DNA from: an uncultured Prevotella sp.
GTDB lineage: Bacteria; Bacteroidota; Bacteroidia; Bacteroidales; Bacteroidaceae
Length of the DNA: 60,720 nt
Reading direction: 5' to 3'
Assembly (NCBI GenBank): GCA_944320235.1
Contig: CALUGQ010000013.1
Coordinates: 1 to 60,720 of the forward strand
The position numbers and the translations under genes were made by a program. The notes below the pieces were generated by a model that saw only the letters and a list, made by a program, of their open reading frames with translations, did no database searches and had not been told where the DNA came from. Shown here piece by piece: positions 16,357-26,900 of this stretch; the first letter of the stretch is position 1, and every line of letters starts with the position of its first letter.

Positions 16357-17850
16357 TTAGTTTTGATTGTTGTCGTTGTCACCGGCAGACGGCTTCCTGA
16401 AGTGGCGGCCTATCACCGGCAGGGCAGATAGCGGGAAATCGCGCCTCACGGTATAGGCCACGAAGACGGCTATCAGGGCTGTGTTCACCCCCACCGCCCC
16501 CCAGAGGGGCAGCAGCGAGTTGGCCGCCGCCATGCCGCAGTAGAGCACCGCGGCCAGCGCGACGTAGGAAAATATGCGCCTGAGGGGGTAGTCGATGGGG
16601 TAATGGCGCTGGCCCACGAAGTAGCTGAGCAGCATGGCCGTGGCATAACCGGCCACGCCGGCCCAGGCACAGGCCATGTAGCCGTAGCGGGGAACGAAGA
16701 TGACGTTGACCGCCACGAGCACGGCGCAGCCCGCACCCGAGAACCATGCGCCCCAGATTGTGCTGTCGGTGAGCTTGTACCAGAACGAGAGGTTGAAGTA
16801 AACGCCCATCATTATCTCGGCGGCCATGACAATCGGCACCACGCGCAGGCCGCTCCAGTAGTCGCGCCCGATGATGAACTTGAGCAGGCCGAGGTAGCCC
16901 ACCACCACCAGGAAGGCCAGCAGGGTGAAGATGACGAAGTACTTCATCGCCCGGGCGTAGGTCTGGCGGTTGTCCTTGTCGCGGGCCTTGCCGAACACGA
17001 ACGGCTCGTAGGCGTAGCGGAAGGCCTGCGTTATCATGGCCATTATCATGGCAATCTTCGACGCCGCGCCGTATATGCCAAGCTGCTGGTGGGCGTCGGG
17101 CGAATCGTATACGTAGGGGAAGAGTATCTTGTCGGCCGTCTGGTTGAGTATGCCGGCCACGCCCAGCACGAGCACCGGCCAGCTGTAGGAGAGCATACGG
17201 CGCATGAGGGCGCGGTCGAACACGTAGCGGAAGCCCGTAAGCTCGCGCCAGAAGCAGAACGTTATGGAGGCCGTGCAGGCCAGGTTGATGTAGAAGGCGT
17301 AGCCAACGTCGGTGGGGCGGCCCGTAAGCTCGGGCAGGGCGACAAAGAAGAACAGGTTGAGCGCGATGTTCATCACGATGAACAAGAGCTTCAGCGCGGC
17401 GAACTTCAGCGGCCGCTTCTTGTGGCGCAGGTAGGCGAAAGGTATGCACTGGAACGCGTCTATGGCCACGGTCACGGCCATCACCCACACATACGAAGGG
17501 TGGTCGGCATAGCCCATGAACGACGATATGGGCCCCAAGAACGCCAGCACGAGGGCTACGAACGCCAGCGACGTGCTGCCAACGCTCAGGAGTATCGTAG
17601 AGTAGACGCGCTGCGGGTCCTCTCCCTCCTTGTTGGCGAAGCGGAAGAACGTGGTCTCCATGCCGTATGTGAGCACCACGAGCAGCAGCGCCGTGTAGGC
17701 ATACACGTTGGTTATCACGCCGTAGCCGCCGCTCTCGGCCGACAGCTTGGCCGTGTAGAGCGGCACGAGCAGGTAGTTGAGAAATCTCCCGACTATGCTC
17801 GACATCCCGTAAATGGCCGTGTCCTTGGCCAGAGATTTGAGGTTCTGCAT
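16357..17850 (-). CDS. Polysaccharide flippase, Wzx/MATE-like
   Basis: The 497-residue integral membrane protein has about 12-14 hydrophobic segments from residue 12 (TAIYGMSSIVGRFLNYLLVPLYT) to about 475 and a hydrophilic C-tail. The N-terminal pattern of a glycine helix with PLYT and the overall length match the oligosaccharide/polysaccharide export superfamily (Wzx, RfbX, MviN), which moves lipid-linked sugars across the inner membrane. No glycosyltransferases are nearby, so its substrate is open. It precedes the S46 peptidase by 11 bases in a likely two-gene unit. Confidence 0.88.
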   Translation of the reverse strand: MQNLKSLAKDTAIYGMSSIVGRFLNYLLVPLYTAKLSAESGGYGVITNVYAYTALLLVVLTYGMETTFFRFANKEGEDPQRVYSTILLSVGSTSLAFVALVLAFLGPISSFMGYADHPSYVWVMAVTVAIDAFQCIPFAYLRHKKRPLKFAALKLLFIVMNIALNLFFFVALPELTGRPTDVGYAFYINLACTASITFCFWRELTGFRYVFDRALMRRMLSYSWPVLVLGVAGILNQTADKILFPYVYDSPDAHQQLGIYGAASKIAMIMAMITQAFRYAYEPFVFGKARDKDNRQTYARAMKYFVIFTLLAFLVVVGYLGLLKFIIGRDYWSGLRVVPIVMAAEIMMGVYFNLSFWYKLTDSTIWGAWFSGAGCAVLVAVNVIFVPRYGYMACAWAGVAGYATAMLLSYFVGQRHYPIDYPLRRIFSYVALAAVLYCGMAAANSLLPLWGAVGVNTALIAVFVAYTVRRDFPLSALPVIGRHFRKPSAGDNDNNQN

Positions 17851-17899
17851 TATTCTTGATGTGGTTTTGCAAGGGAAAGTAGGTATTGTAGGGGTGATA

Positions 17900-17950
17900 G
17901 GTGACGTAGGAAGCGGCGGCAGTACACCTTTGCGCAGTTCCTACGCCACC
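17900..17950. terminator. Hairpin between four-helix and flippase genes
   Basis: GGTGACGTAGGAA (17900-17912) pairs with TTCCTACGCCACC (17938-17950), 12 of 13 positions. It lies just past the stop of the gene at 17968 on the minus strand. No T-run follows, so it may slow rather than end transcription. Confidence 0.45.
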
Positions 17951-17967
17951 TACATTCCCTTCTTGAC

Positions 17968-18573
17968 CTACCTTTGTTGCTTATCTTCTCCCTTTTGTTC
18001 TTTTTTATTGCAATCATCGTTGCGCTGCCTGTTGCGGTATTCCAGCCGCGCCCGGTAGCGTTGTTCCTTCACTCCTCCCTCACGTAAGAACTTGCGGTCT
18101 TGGTAGTCTATGAGGCCGCGAAGCAACGCAAGGGTCTGATGGATGACTATCAGCGCGATGTTGGCAATGTCCTCCGCCGAGCGGCCTTGTATCTGCCGGC
18201 GATACCACGCACTGTCGTTGTGCTTGCGGAACAACGGGAGGCACGCCATGTATTTATAGTGCTGCGGCCCCCATTTCTCCAGCCCGTTGTTGCGCAAGTA
18301 GTCTTCGTAATCCTCCTTCAGTTCTTCGAGGCTACCCTTTGCTATCACTGTCAGCTTGTGTTCCGACTCCGTCGAGCCTTCGGCATCGCTATACCCTTCC
18401 ACTATGTTCTGCTTGCCCGAACGCGCGGCCTGCTGCATCTGGTCGGCCGTGCGGTCGCGGCTGCGGTCAAGAAACGCCCTGACGAAATAGTAAGTTATGT
18501 CGAACACACACTCACTCTTCCTGTAAGCCAAAAGCGACTTGTAGCTGCTTATCTTCTTGTCTGTCTCGTCCAT
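17968..18573 (-). CDS. Four-helix-bundle protein (S23/IVS-like)
   Basis: The 201-residue protein resembles the four-helix-bundle family related to proteins encoded in 23S rRNA intervening sequences and to diversity-generating-retroelement Avd. Visible features are YKSLLAYRKSECVFDITYYF (helix 1), QMQQAARSGKQNIVEGYS (helix 2, the conserved AARS.. NIVEG core), a helix with SLEELKEDYEDYLR, and a final helix before a basic Glu/Lys/Arg-rich tail. Members bind nucleic acid or partner proteins, but the role of chromosomal copies is unknown. Start is the ATG at 18573, preceded by AAGG. It follows the SpmAB-like gene by 14 bases. No reverse transcriptase or template repeat is nearby. Confidence 0.8.
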   Translation of the reverse strand: MDETDKKISSYKSLLAYRKSECVFDITYYFVRAFLDRSRDRTADQMQQAARSGKQNIVEGYSDAEGSTESEHKLTVIAKGSLEELKEDYEDYLRNNGLEKWGPQHYKYMACLPLFRKHNDSAWYRRQIQGRSAEDIANIALIVIHQTLALLRGLIDYQDRKFLREGGVKEQRYRARLEYRNRQRNDDCNKKEQKGEDKQQR

Positions 18574-18587
18574 AAGCCTTTTTACCC

Positions 18588-19817
18588 TTAAAAGAACAGG
18601 TAGCACACGGCGATGGCGGCGATGACTCCGGCCAGGTCGGCCAGCAGGCCGCAGGCCACGGCGTGGCGGGTGTAGCGTATGCCGACGCTGCCGAAGTAGA
18701 CGGCGAGGATGTAGAACGTGGTGTCCGTAGAGCCTTGGAAGATGCAGCTGAGGCGTCCCACGAACGAGTCGGCCCCGTAGGTGGCCATGGCGTCTACCAT
18801 CATGCCGCGCGCCCCGCTGCCCGAGAGGGGCTTCATCAGGGCCGTGGGCAGCGCGCCCACGAACTCGCCGTCGCCCCCGCAGGCCTCCACGGCGGCGCGT
18901 ATGCCGTCAACAATCATGTCCATCGCACCCGAGGCGCGGAACACGCCGATGCCCACGAGTATGGCCACGAGGTAGGGAATGATGCGCACGGCGGTGGTGA
19001 AGCCCTCCTTGGCTCCCTCGATGAAGGCGTCGTAGACGTTCACCTTGCGCCGCACGCCGGCCAGGATGAAGCCCACGATGATGGCCATCAGCATGATGTT
19101 GGCCACCGATGTGCTCACGGTGTTCATCGTGTCCTTGTCCATCCGGCCAAAGCCCCATATCACCGCCGCCACGGCCAGGCACATCCCGCCCAGCGTGAGC
19201 AGCAGCGTGCGGTTGAGGAGGTTGATGCGCTGGTATATGCTCGTGGCCACGATGCCGGCCAGTGTCGAGAAGAACGTGGCCAGGAGTATGGGTATGAACA
19301 CGTCGGTGGGCTGCGCCGCGCCCATCTGCGCGCGGTAAACGAGGATGCTCACCGGTATGATTGTAAGTCCGCTCGTGTTCAGCACGAGGAACATTATCAT
19401 GGGGTTCGTGGCCGTGTCCTTCTTCTTGTTCAGGCTCTGCAGCTGCTCCATGGCGCGCAGTCCGAGCGGCGTGGCGGCGTTGTCGAGGCCGAGCATGTTG
19501 GCAGCTATGTTCATGAAGATGCTCCCGGTGGCCGGGTGGCCCTTGGGGATGTCGGGGAAGAGCCTCACGAAAACGGGGCTGAGCAGCCGCGACAGCGCGT
19601 CGACCACGCCGCCCTTCTCGCCTATCTTCATTATGCCGAGCCACAGCGAGAGCACTCCCGTGAGGCCGAGCGAAATCTCGAACGCCGTCTTCGACGATGA
19701 GAACGTGGAGTCCATCATGGCCGGAAACACCTCCGTGTCGCCCATGAACACCAGCCTCACCACGCCGATGGCGAACGCTATCAGGAAAAAAGCTATCCAA
19801 ATGTAGTTCAGAACCAT
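18588..19817 (-). CDS. SpmA/SpmB-like nucleoside-recognition membrane protein
   Basis: The 409-residue inner-membrane protein joins two Gate/nucleoside-recognition domains equivalent to SpmA (about 1-200, with KGHPATGSIFMNIAANMLGLDNAATPLG) and SpmB (about 220-409, with ALPTALMKPLSGSGARGMM and IFQGSTDTTFYILAVYFGSV). In Bacillus the separate proteins are tied to spore core dehydration; in non-sporulating Bacteroidetes the fused form is common and its transported solute is unknown. The start at 19817 follows a -7 box at 19844-19851 with a short leader. The four-helix gene downstream is probably cotranscribed. Confidence 0.88.
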   Translation of the reverse strand: MVLNYIWIAFFLIAFAIGVVRLVFMGDTEVFPAMMDSTFSSSKTAFEISLGLTGVLSLWLGIMKIGEKGGVVDALSRLLSPVFVRLFPDIPKGHPATGSIFMNIAANMLGLDNAATPLGLRAMEQLQSLNKKKDTATNPMIMFLVLNTSGLTIIPVSILVYRAQMGAAQPTDVFIPILLATFFSTLAGIVATSIYQRINLLNRTLLLTLGGMCLAVAAVIWGFGRMDKDTMNTVSTSVANIMLMAIIVGFILAGVRRKVNVYDAFIEGAKEGFTTAVRIIPYLVAILVGIGVFRASGAMDMIVDGIRAAVEACGGDGEFVGALPTALMKPLSGSGARGMMVDAMATYGADSFVGRLSCIFQGSTDTTFYILAVYFGSVGIRYTRHAVACGLLADLAGVIAAIAVCYLFF

Positions 19818-19843
19818 ATCCCCATCCTGCAAGTTACATTCTG

Positions 19844-19851
19844 CAAAGATA
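19844..19851 (-). promoter_or_regulatory. Promoter -7 box of the SpmAB-like gene
   Basis: The minus strand reads TATCTTTG, ending 26 bases before the start codon at 19817. Confidence 0.65.
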
Positions 19852-19992
19852 GCCTAAAAAGACTGAACGGCAAAGAAAAACGCACGCTTCTTTGCAAAAT
19901 CGGGGGCTGCCCGACTGTTTGCCTGTGATGCCTGTGCCTGCACGGAGTGGCCTTGCGGCAGGCAAAGTGGCTGCATTACGGAAACTTTTTTG

Positions 19993-20000
19993 TATCTTTG
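19993..20000 (+). promoter_or_regulatory. Promoter -7 box of the MscS gene
   Basis: TATCTTTG lies 33 bases before the ATG at 20034. Transcription would start around 20005-20007, which excludes the longer in-frame starts at 19947 and probably 20004. Confidence 0.65.
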
Positions 20001-20033
20001 CACATGGCAATCATCGTTAAACAACCAGTCAAC

Positions 20034-20909
20034 ATGAACTTAAACGAACTTCTAGACTTCACGCTTTTCGGCTTCTCGCTCCGCAGCGTGGCCGTGTTCT
20101 GCCTCAAGGCAGCCGTCATCTACCTCTTCGTGCGCCTCGTCACGGCGTTCATCAAGTACCTCTTCCGCCGCTCGCTGCGCCGCCAGGGCAAGCTGGCCGT
20201 CGACGAGACCAAGGCCGGTTTCATCCGCCAGATAGTGGTGGCTGCCGTCTACGTCATCGGCGTGGCGGCTGTCCTCTCGCTCATACCGGGCATGGAGAAG
20301 GTAAGCAACTCGATATTGGCCAGCGCGGGCATCGGCGCCATGGCCGTGGGCCTGGCCTCGCAGGACGCGCTGTCGAACATCGTGGGCGGGCTGTTCATCA
20401 TCTTCTCCAGGCCGTTCAAGGTGGGCGACTTCATCATGGTGGACGACATCATCACCGGCACCGTGGTGGAGATAACGCTGCGCCACACCGTGATACGCAA
20501 CGCCGAGAACCGCATGATACTCATCCCCAACAACAAGATGAACTCGAGCACCGTGGTCAACTCGTCGTATGGCGAGACGGCCACCTGCGCCTTCGTGGAG
20601 GTGGGAGTGTCGTACTCAACCGGCCTCGACGCCGCCATGGAGGCCATGCGCGACGAGATAATGAAGCACCCCATGCTCATCGACCACCGCTCCGACGCCG
20701 AGCGCAAGGCCGGCGCGCCGCAGGTGGTGGTGCGCGTCACCGCCCTTGGCGACTCGGCCATCACGCTGCGCGCCTGGGCCTGGGCGGCCACGCCTGGCAA
20801 CGCCTTCACCATGAAGTGCGACCTGCTCAAGAGCGTGAAGGAACGCTTCGACAGCGAGGGCATAGAGATTCCCTACCCGTACTTCAACCAGATAGTGACG
20901 CAGGCCTGA
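20034..20909 (+). CDS. MscS-family mechanosensitive ion channel
   Basis: The 291-residue protein has three hydrophobic helices (about 15-37, 62-85, 90-115), a pore-lining helix (ASAGIGAMAVGLASQDALSNIVGG, rich in Gly/Ala as in MscS TM3), the beta domain (RPFKVGDFIMVDD) and the C-terminal alpha/beta cage. It opens under membrane tension to release solutes on osmotic downshock. The length matches the small MscS class. It ends 15 bases before the convergent fimbrial operon, and the short gap holds no obvious terminator. Confidence 0.95.
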   Translation: MNLNELLDFTLFGFSLRSVAVFCLKAAVIYLFVRLVTAFIKYLFRRSLRRQGKLAVDETKAGFIRQIVVAAVYVIGVAAVLSLIPGMEKVSNSILASAGIGAMAVGLASQDALSNIVGGLFIIFSRPFKVGDFIMVDDIITGTVVEITLRHTVIRNAENRMILIPNNKMNSSTVVNSSYGETATCAFVEVGVSYSTGLDAAMEAMRDEIMKHPMLIDHRSDAERKAGAPQVVVRVTALGDSAITLRAWAWAATPGNAFTMKCDLLKSVKERFDSEGIEIPYPYFNQIVTQA

Positions 20910-20924
20910 GCCGCCCGGCGCGCC

Positions 20925-23900
20925 CTATCTCACCTGCAGCTTGTGCGTTTCCTGCTTGCCGCCCGTTGTCTCAACCACCACGATGCACACCCCGGGCCCT
21001 GCGGCCAGCGTGGCGTAGGCCGCGCCGTGGAGAGCATGGTCGGCCACCTTGGCACCGCCGAGGCTGTAGACGGCCACCCTCTCTATCCCGCCTGCCGCCG
21101 CCACGGTCACCAGCCCTCGGCCCGGCGAGTAGCATCGCGAGGCGGGCGTGGCCTTCTCGGCGGCCAGTGCGCTTCTTGTTGTGATGAAGTAGCGGCCATG
21201 CTCATTGCCGCAGAGCGTTAGCGCGGTGCCGTCGGCCAGTGGCGTGGTGCTGCCGCCCTTGGCGTCGTAGAGCAGGAGCGTGGCGCCGGTGTTGCCCTCC
21301 ACGCTTACGCTGAGCCTTGTGGTGCCGCCGTTGCCGCCCGCGATGCCCACCGGCAGCATGCCTATCTCCGGCAGCATGTTTACGCTTACGGCCTGCGCCC
21401 CGGCCACGGTGTAGGGCGCAGGGCGCGCGCCGTCGGCATCGTAGGTCAGGAGTTCGGCGTCCTCGCTGTCGGCAAAGCCGGCCTCGGCGCCGTCGGCGAG
21501 CAGCACGGTGGCCTCGGCGCCCCCGCCCTCGGCCGTAAGCCTGAGCGTGCAGGTGGCCTTCGTGGCGCGTCTGGCCCTTGTGTGTGCGGTGGCCTGGCGC
21601 GTTGCCATGTTGGCTATGAAGGTTACGTCATCAGCCGGCTCGCCCTCCGCCTTCTTCACGAAGAAAGCCTGCATGGGCGGCAGAGTGCCTAAGTCGCCGG
21701 CCGTGTGGGCGGTCACCGTGCCGCCGCTTATCGTCCAGTATTTCTTCTCCAACTGCGTGTTCAGGCCGAAGAAACCTTCCATGTCTATCGAGCACATATA
21801 TGGGTTGCCCACAATGTAGAGCCCGTTGCCGTCGCTCTCGTTGGCCATGGGCTGCCTCACCGTGCCGTAGCCGTCGGCATTGCCGTTGTCGAGCAGCAGC
21901 CGTCCGTTGCCGCTTCGGTCAAGCGGGCCGGTGTCCTGCCCGTCGTCCTGCCCGTCGTGGCTGTAGTAATCATAGGTGGTGTCGCCCTTCGGCAGGCGGA
22001 GCAAGGCGTCCTTCGGATACGCCGTGCCGTCGCGTCCGGCCTTGATCATGAAACCGTTCAGCCCGCCGTCGGCCCCGTTCCAGTACTTCACGTCGGCCTC
22101 GTTGTAGTTGTGGCTCCAGTGCGTCTGTATCACAGTGGCTTCCTGCGCCGCTCCATCCCACGCCCAGTCGATGGCTGCGCCATAGTCGCCGCGCGCGTCG
22201 CCCTCAGGCGTGATTACCACCGATGCGGCCCTGTCCCAGCTGCGCTGGTATATTGGATATTCGTTGCGGCCGTAGCTCAGGTTGTTGAAAGTTATCGGCA
22301 TGAAAGCCTCGGTCTCCTGCCGCCCGTTGGCCTTCGGCACATACATATCGCCCGAATAGACGCCTCTGAGCGGCGATGCCAGCAAGTTCCACGTGCCCGG
22401 GCTCAGCTCCTTCTCCACCCACGCCGTGTCGTATGTGAGGTAATGCTGGTTGCGCAGTTCGGCGCCGGGCTTGAAATATATCTGCCCACAGGTGTTGGCA
22501 TAGAACTTCTCGCACTCGTACCTGCCATCTTCCGGCTCCGTCTTCACCATAAGGTCATACTCTATGCCTTCGGTGGCGGTGTAGAAGTCGCTGTTCACGA
22601 GGCTCTCCTCCCTTATTATCCCGTTTGCGTGGGTGGTGGCCTCGGCGAGCAGCGGCGGGCGCACCCTTGCGGGTACAGTAACCTTGGTGAACTTCATCGG
22701 GGCATACGAGGGCTGCTGCGCCAGCAGGGCAAAGTCTCCCTCGCCATAGTCCGTATAGTCGGCCTTGTATAGCTCGGCCTTCGTTGAGCGTGTCCAGTTG
22801 GCGTCGTTGTTCCAGTTGGAGCTGCCGTCATTGTCGGCGCGGGCTGTCCACGTTATAAACTCCGGCACCACCTTCAGCGTAAGGAACACGTCGCCCAGGC
22901 AAGCCTCCTGCCCCTGCTGCAGCCCTGCGGTGTGCGCAGCGTCGTGGAACCTGAAGTTAAGCTCATACCAGTAGCCCTCGTGCAGGCCCGCCGCAACCTT
23001 TTCCGCCAGCGCCAGGTCCACGTGGTCGGCGGCAATCTCTGTCACGGTGCCAAGCGGGGCGGCTGTCGCCGTGCTCCACGTGGGGTCGTTCGTGGCGCTC
23101 ACCGTCACGGCATTGTCATCATCGTAGACTGCCAGGCTGAACGTGGCCGAGCCGTTGCCGTCCATGTTCTTGTAGCCGTTCACCGGCAGGCGCAGCGCCT
23201 TGCCGCCGCCGATGGCTGCCAGCTGCCCCAGCCCGGCCCTCACCGAGCGGGTGGCGCCGTTGAGATACTGCACGTCGGCGAAGCCGAGCGTCAGCTCCGG
23301 GCTGCTCACCCTCACCCTCAGCGACATGGCTGCAGGCTCCAGGCACAGTGCCACGGCCTTGCCGCCGATTGTCACCGATGCCGTCACCGGTATGAGGCAG
23401 AGGTCGAGCGAGCCGTGCAGGGCGTCGGCCTTGGTCACGCCCCGGCTTATTTTCTCTGCCGCCAGGTGCAGCCGCCCGTCGTTGACGAACTCGCGGAGCG
23501 CGGCCTTGTGCGCCTCGGTGTATGTTCCCGTGGCGTTCTGCTCGCAGCTAGCCACGGCGTCGGAGGGGTAAGCCTGGCGGAAAGTTTCCAGCGCCTCGCG
23601 CAGCCTTGTGCCGTTTCTCGCGGCCGCTTCATTATATTCTTCGAGCGTGCCGATGAACCAGTCGAACTTCACCCCCTGGGCCGCCACCATGCCGCCGTTG
23701 TCGGGGTCGGGCACTTTCAACGAGGCTGTCAGCCCCACGCTGGTGGTCTCCACGCCGTTGCAGGGCAGGATTATCTCCGGGTTCACCGTCGCGGTGGCGT
23801 CGTGGATTTCCAGTTCCTGTGCAAGAAGGGTGAAGTAGTCGCTGTAGACGGAGCACACGTCGTCGGGCATTCCCCAGTTGCCGGGGCGGTAGTCGCCCTC

Positions 23901-26900
23901 CTCGCCCATGGGCAGTGCCACCGACACGTAGTACTCCTCGCCGGGGGCAAGGCCGAAGTCGCGGTCGGCCAGGATGGCGTAGACCTCGCCGCCAACCAGC
24001 TCGTAGCCGTCCTTCAGCGTGCCGTCGGCGTTGCGTGGGTAGCGCACTATTGTCGCCGTGCCGTATTCCTCGGCGGCCTCGCCGCCGTAGACGCCCGTAA
24101 GCGGGGTGCCGTCGGCCTTGCAGATGCGGTAGTAGATGGGCTTGCTCTCCCACACCTCGAATATGTTGAGCAGCGCCACCAGGCTTTCATGCTTTGCCCT
24201 CAGTCTCACCGTGGCCCCGCTCGGTTGGCTGTCGTCGCAGGCGGGCCGCTCCTGCAGCGTCTCCACCTTGGCGTTGCTGGCGTAGATGCGTATGTCGTCC
24301 ACGGCGTAGTCGGCGCCGCTTGTGCCGTTGCAGAAGTTGTCGATGCTCACGAGAAACTTGCTGTAGTTCTCCACGCCGGTGCCTTGCTGCAAGGTCACTC
24401 TGGTGTAGACCTGGTACCACTCGCCAGTCTTCGAGGCGTTCACCGTATTGAAGTCGCCCGAGGCAAACGAGTGTATGAGCTTGCGGCTCGTTATGTTTCC
24501 GTATGCGTCGGTCTCCACCCCGTAGAGCTTGAATATTACCTGTGGCTTCGTGATCTGGGCTGTCATGTCTGCCACTGCCGCGCTCAGCACTATGGTGCTG
24601 CCCACGCACAGGTTGCCCTCAAACTCCACCGAGGCTATGGGGCGCGACTCGTCGGAGGCGTCAACATACAGGAAATAGCCCGACTGCGCCCCGCCGGTAA
24701 GCGTGTATGTCCTGTCGCGCAGCTGATTGTTGGCCCACCACTTGAACTTGTAGTTAGTGCCGCCCCACTGCACACCGCCGTCTTTCGACACACCGTCCAC
24801 GTTGATGCTCTTGTAGAGTCCGTATTCGCCATGGCCCGGCGAAAGCCCTTGGTAGTTGGTCGACGCCTTGTCGTAGTAGGCATAAAGCCCTGGGTAGACA
24901 AAGCCGTAGTAGCGCCGGTTCCATGCCGAGGGCAGCTGTGTCATGTTGTCGAGCGGGTTTGTGGGGGCGGCGAGGCTCGTTCCCTCGCAGTCGTTGTCGA
25001 AGGTTATCTCGGCCACCTTGGTGTATTTCGTGTCGAGGAAGCTCACCCTGCGGTATGCCGGCACCTCCTCTACGGTCATGGGGTACGAGTCGCTGATGAA
25101 GCGGCAGTTGAACTTGGCCACCGGGCACATGTTGCTGCCGGCGTCGGCGGCGTAGGCCACGATGTATGCCACGTGGCCTATGTCGTATGTTATCTGCTCC
25201 GATTCCCGCGATTCCCCGTCTAACTTGCTGAAATAGCCGCTTAGGTTGTCAAGGCTTATGGAGACCATCCGGCCATTGTCGAGGTTGTTTGTGAGTTCCT
25301 TCGACAGACTGCCCGTTTCGTCGTACACAAACCAGCGTATCCTTGTTGCGTGTATCAGCTCCGTGCCGAAGTCGCTCTCCGTCACCTCGTGGCCCTCGGG
25401 CACGAGCTTGTTGGAGAAATTGTAGTTGTAGAAATAGTAATCGCCCACGTCGTGGAACCCTACCCGCAGGTTTGTGGTGCTGTTCCTGTCGTATGCTCCC
25501 ATGCTTATGTTTCCTTGGTCTTCGAGCACGTTTTGCGGGCCGGAGAGTATGGCGTTCTTTATCGCGTTGGCAATGTCTTCGGCCGGGCGGATGTTGAAGA
25601 TGTAGCGCATGGAGAGTGTAGGCTCGTGCAGCAGATACCGGCCCGAGGCATCGAGTCCGTCGATGTAGCGGCTCACGTCGCAGGCTATGGTCTCGCCCGT
25701 CCATCCCTCCGCCGGGGCTACATAGTCAACCGCCGTGCTCGATTCTTTCGCGTTTCGGTTTTGGTTCCATATCATCAGTCCGCGGCTTCCGCCTGTCGTG
25801 GGATAGGGCTTGAGGTCTTTTCCCCATTGTTTGTTGTCGATATTCCCCGACGCGAGGTCTGTGTCGTAGTTGTACCAGCGGAAATATCCGGCAGGTTCGA
25901 GCACGTCTCCGTGGGTGAAGGGCAGCTCAAGCGTTATTTTCTCCCCCGGCTTCACATAAATGCTGTATGTCCAGGAGTGCACCTGCTGGCGGCCTTTCTC
26001 GTCGAAGTCGCTGCCCGAATAGCCCTTGTAGTGCTTGAAGTCGGTAGGCACGGCGCGGTAGCTGTAGATGTATTTCAGCTTGAAGTCGGGTTCTTTAAGC
26101 ACATAGTCGCCCGCAGTCTCCGGCGTCTTGTCGGCTATCAGGCACACTATGCTGTAGCCTTCCTGTAGCGACGAGGCAGTGATGTTGTTGAGAAAAGTGT
26201 ATAAGTTGCCCCAGTTGAGATTATTCCACTGGTCGCTCAACTTTTTTGCAGCCGTGGCCGAATTGTAAACCATTCCGGCGCTTATCTCCTTGTAGTCGGT
26301 GGCGGCTTGGTCGTGGCCTATGCTCCCGGCGGCAAACACGTTGTTGCCCTCGGCGTCGGCGATGTACCAGCGGATGTAGCACTCCTGCATGTTGCCGCCC
26401 ATCTCGGTGTGCAGGTTGCTGTAGTCTTGGAACAAGTTTACTGTTTGGGATGATGGGAAAGACTCCAAGAGCAGGGTCTTTTCATGCATGGTGGCGTTGC
26501 TCTCGCTGCCGGGGGTGAACATGGCCTGGGCCTGCTCCTCGGTGATTATCTCAAACGAGACGGCGGCCTCGATGTTGTCAGGGTCGCCCGTGATTGCCCA
26601 TGTGGGCTCGTATGTGTGCTTCGGGTCTTGCGTGGACAGCAGGCAGACAACGCGGCATGCCCCTGCCTCGCCCTGCCCACTGAAAGTCAGGCTGGCGCTT
26701 GATATCTTCTTCTGGTTGTCGGCGTTGTACGCGTCGAGCCAGCTTTCGCTGGTTCCCTTTCCTTTCCACCATATCTTGCCGTAGCCGCCCACGTTGGCCG
26801 TCTCGTAAAAGGGCAGGGATATGGCCCATGCCTCCGCCATGTTCTCCACCGGCGCGTAGCCGCCATCGGCATTGGCCACAAACCAGCGTATGTAGAGGCT

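Noticed and set aside
17968-18573. Four-helix protein as Avd of a diversity-generating retroelement
   Set aside because: No reverse transcriptase, template repeat or variable repeat lies nearby, so the protein is a stand-alone family member.
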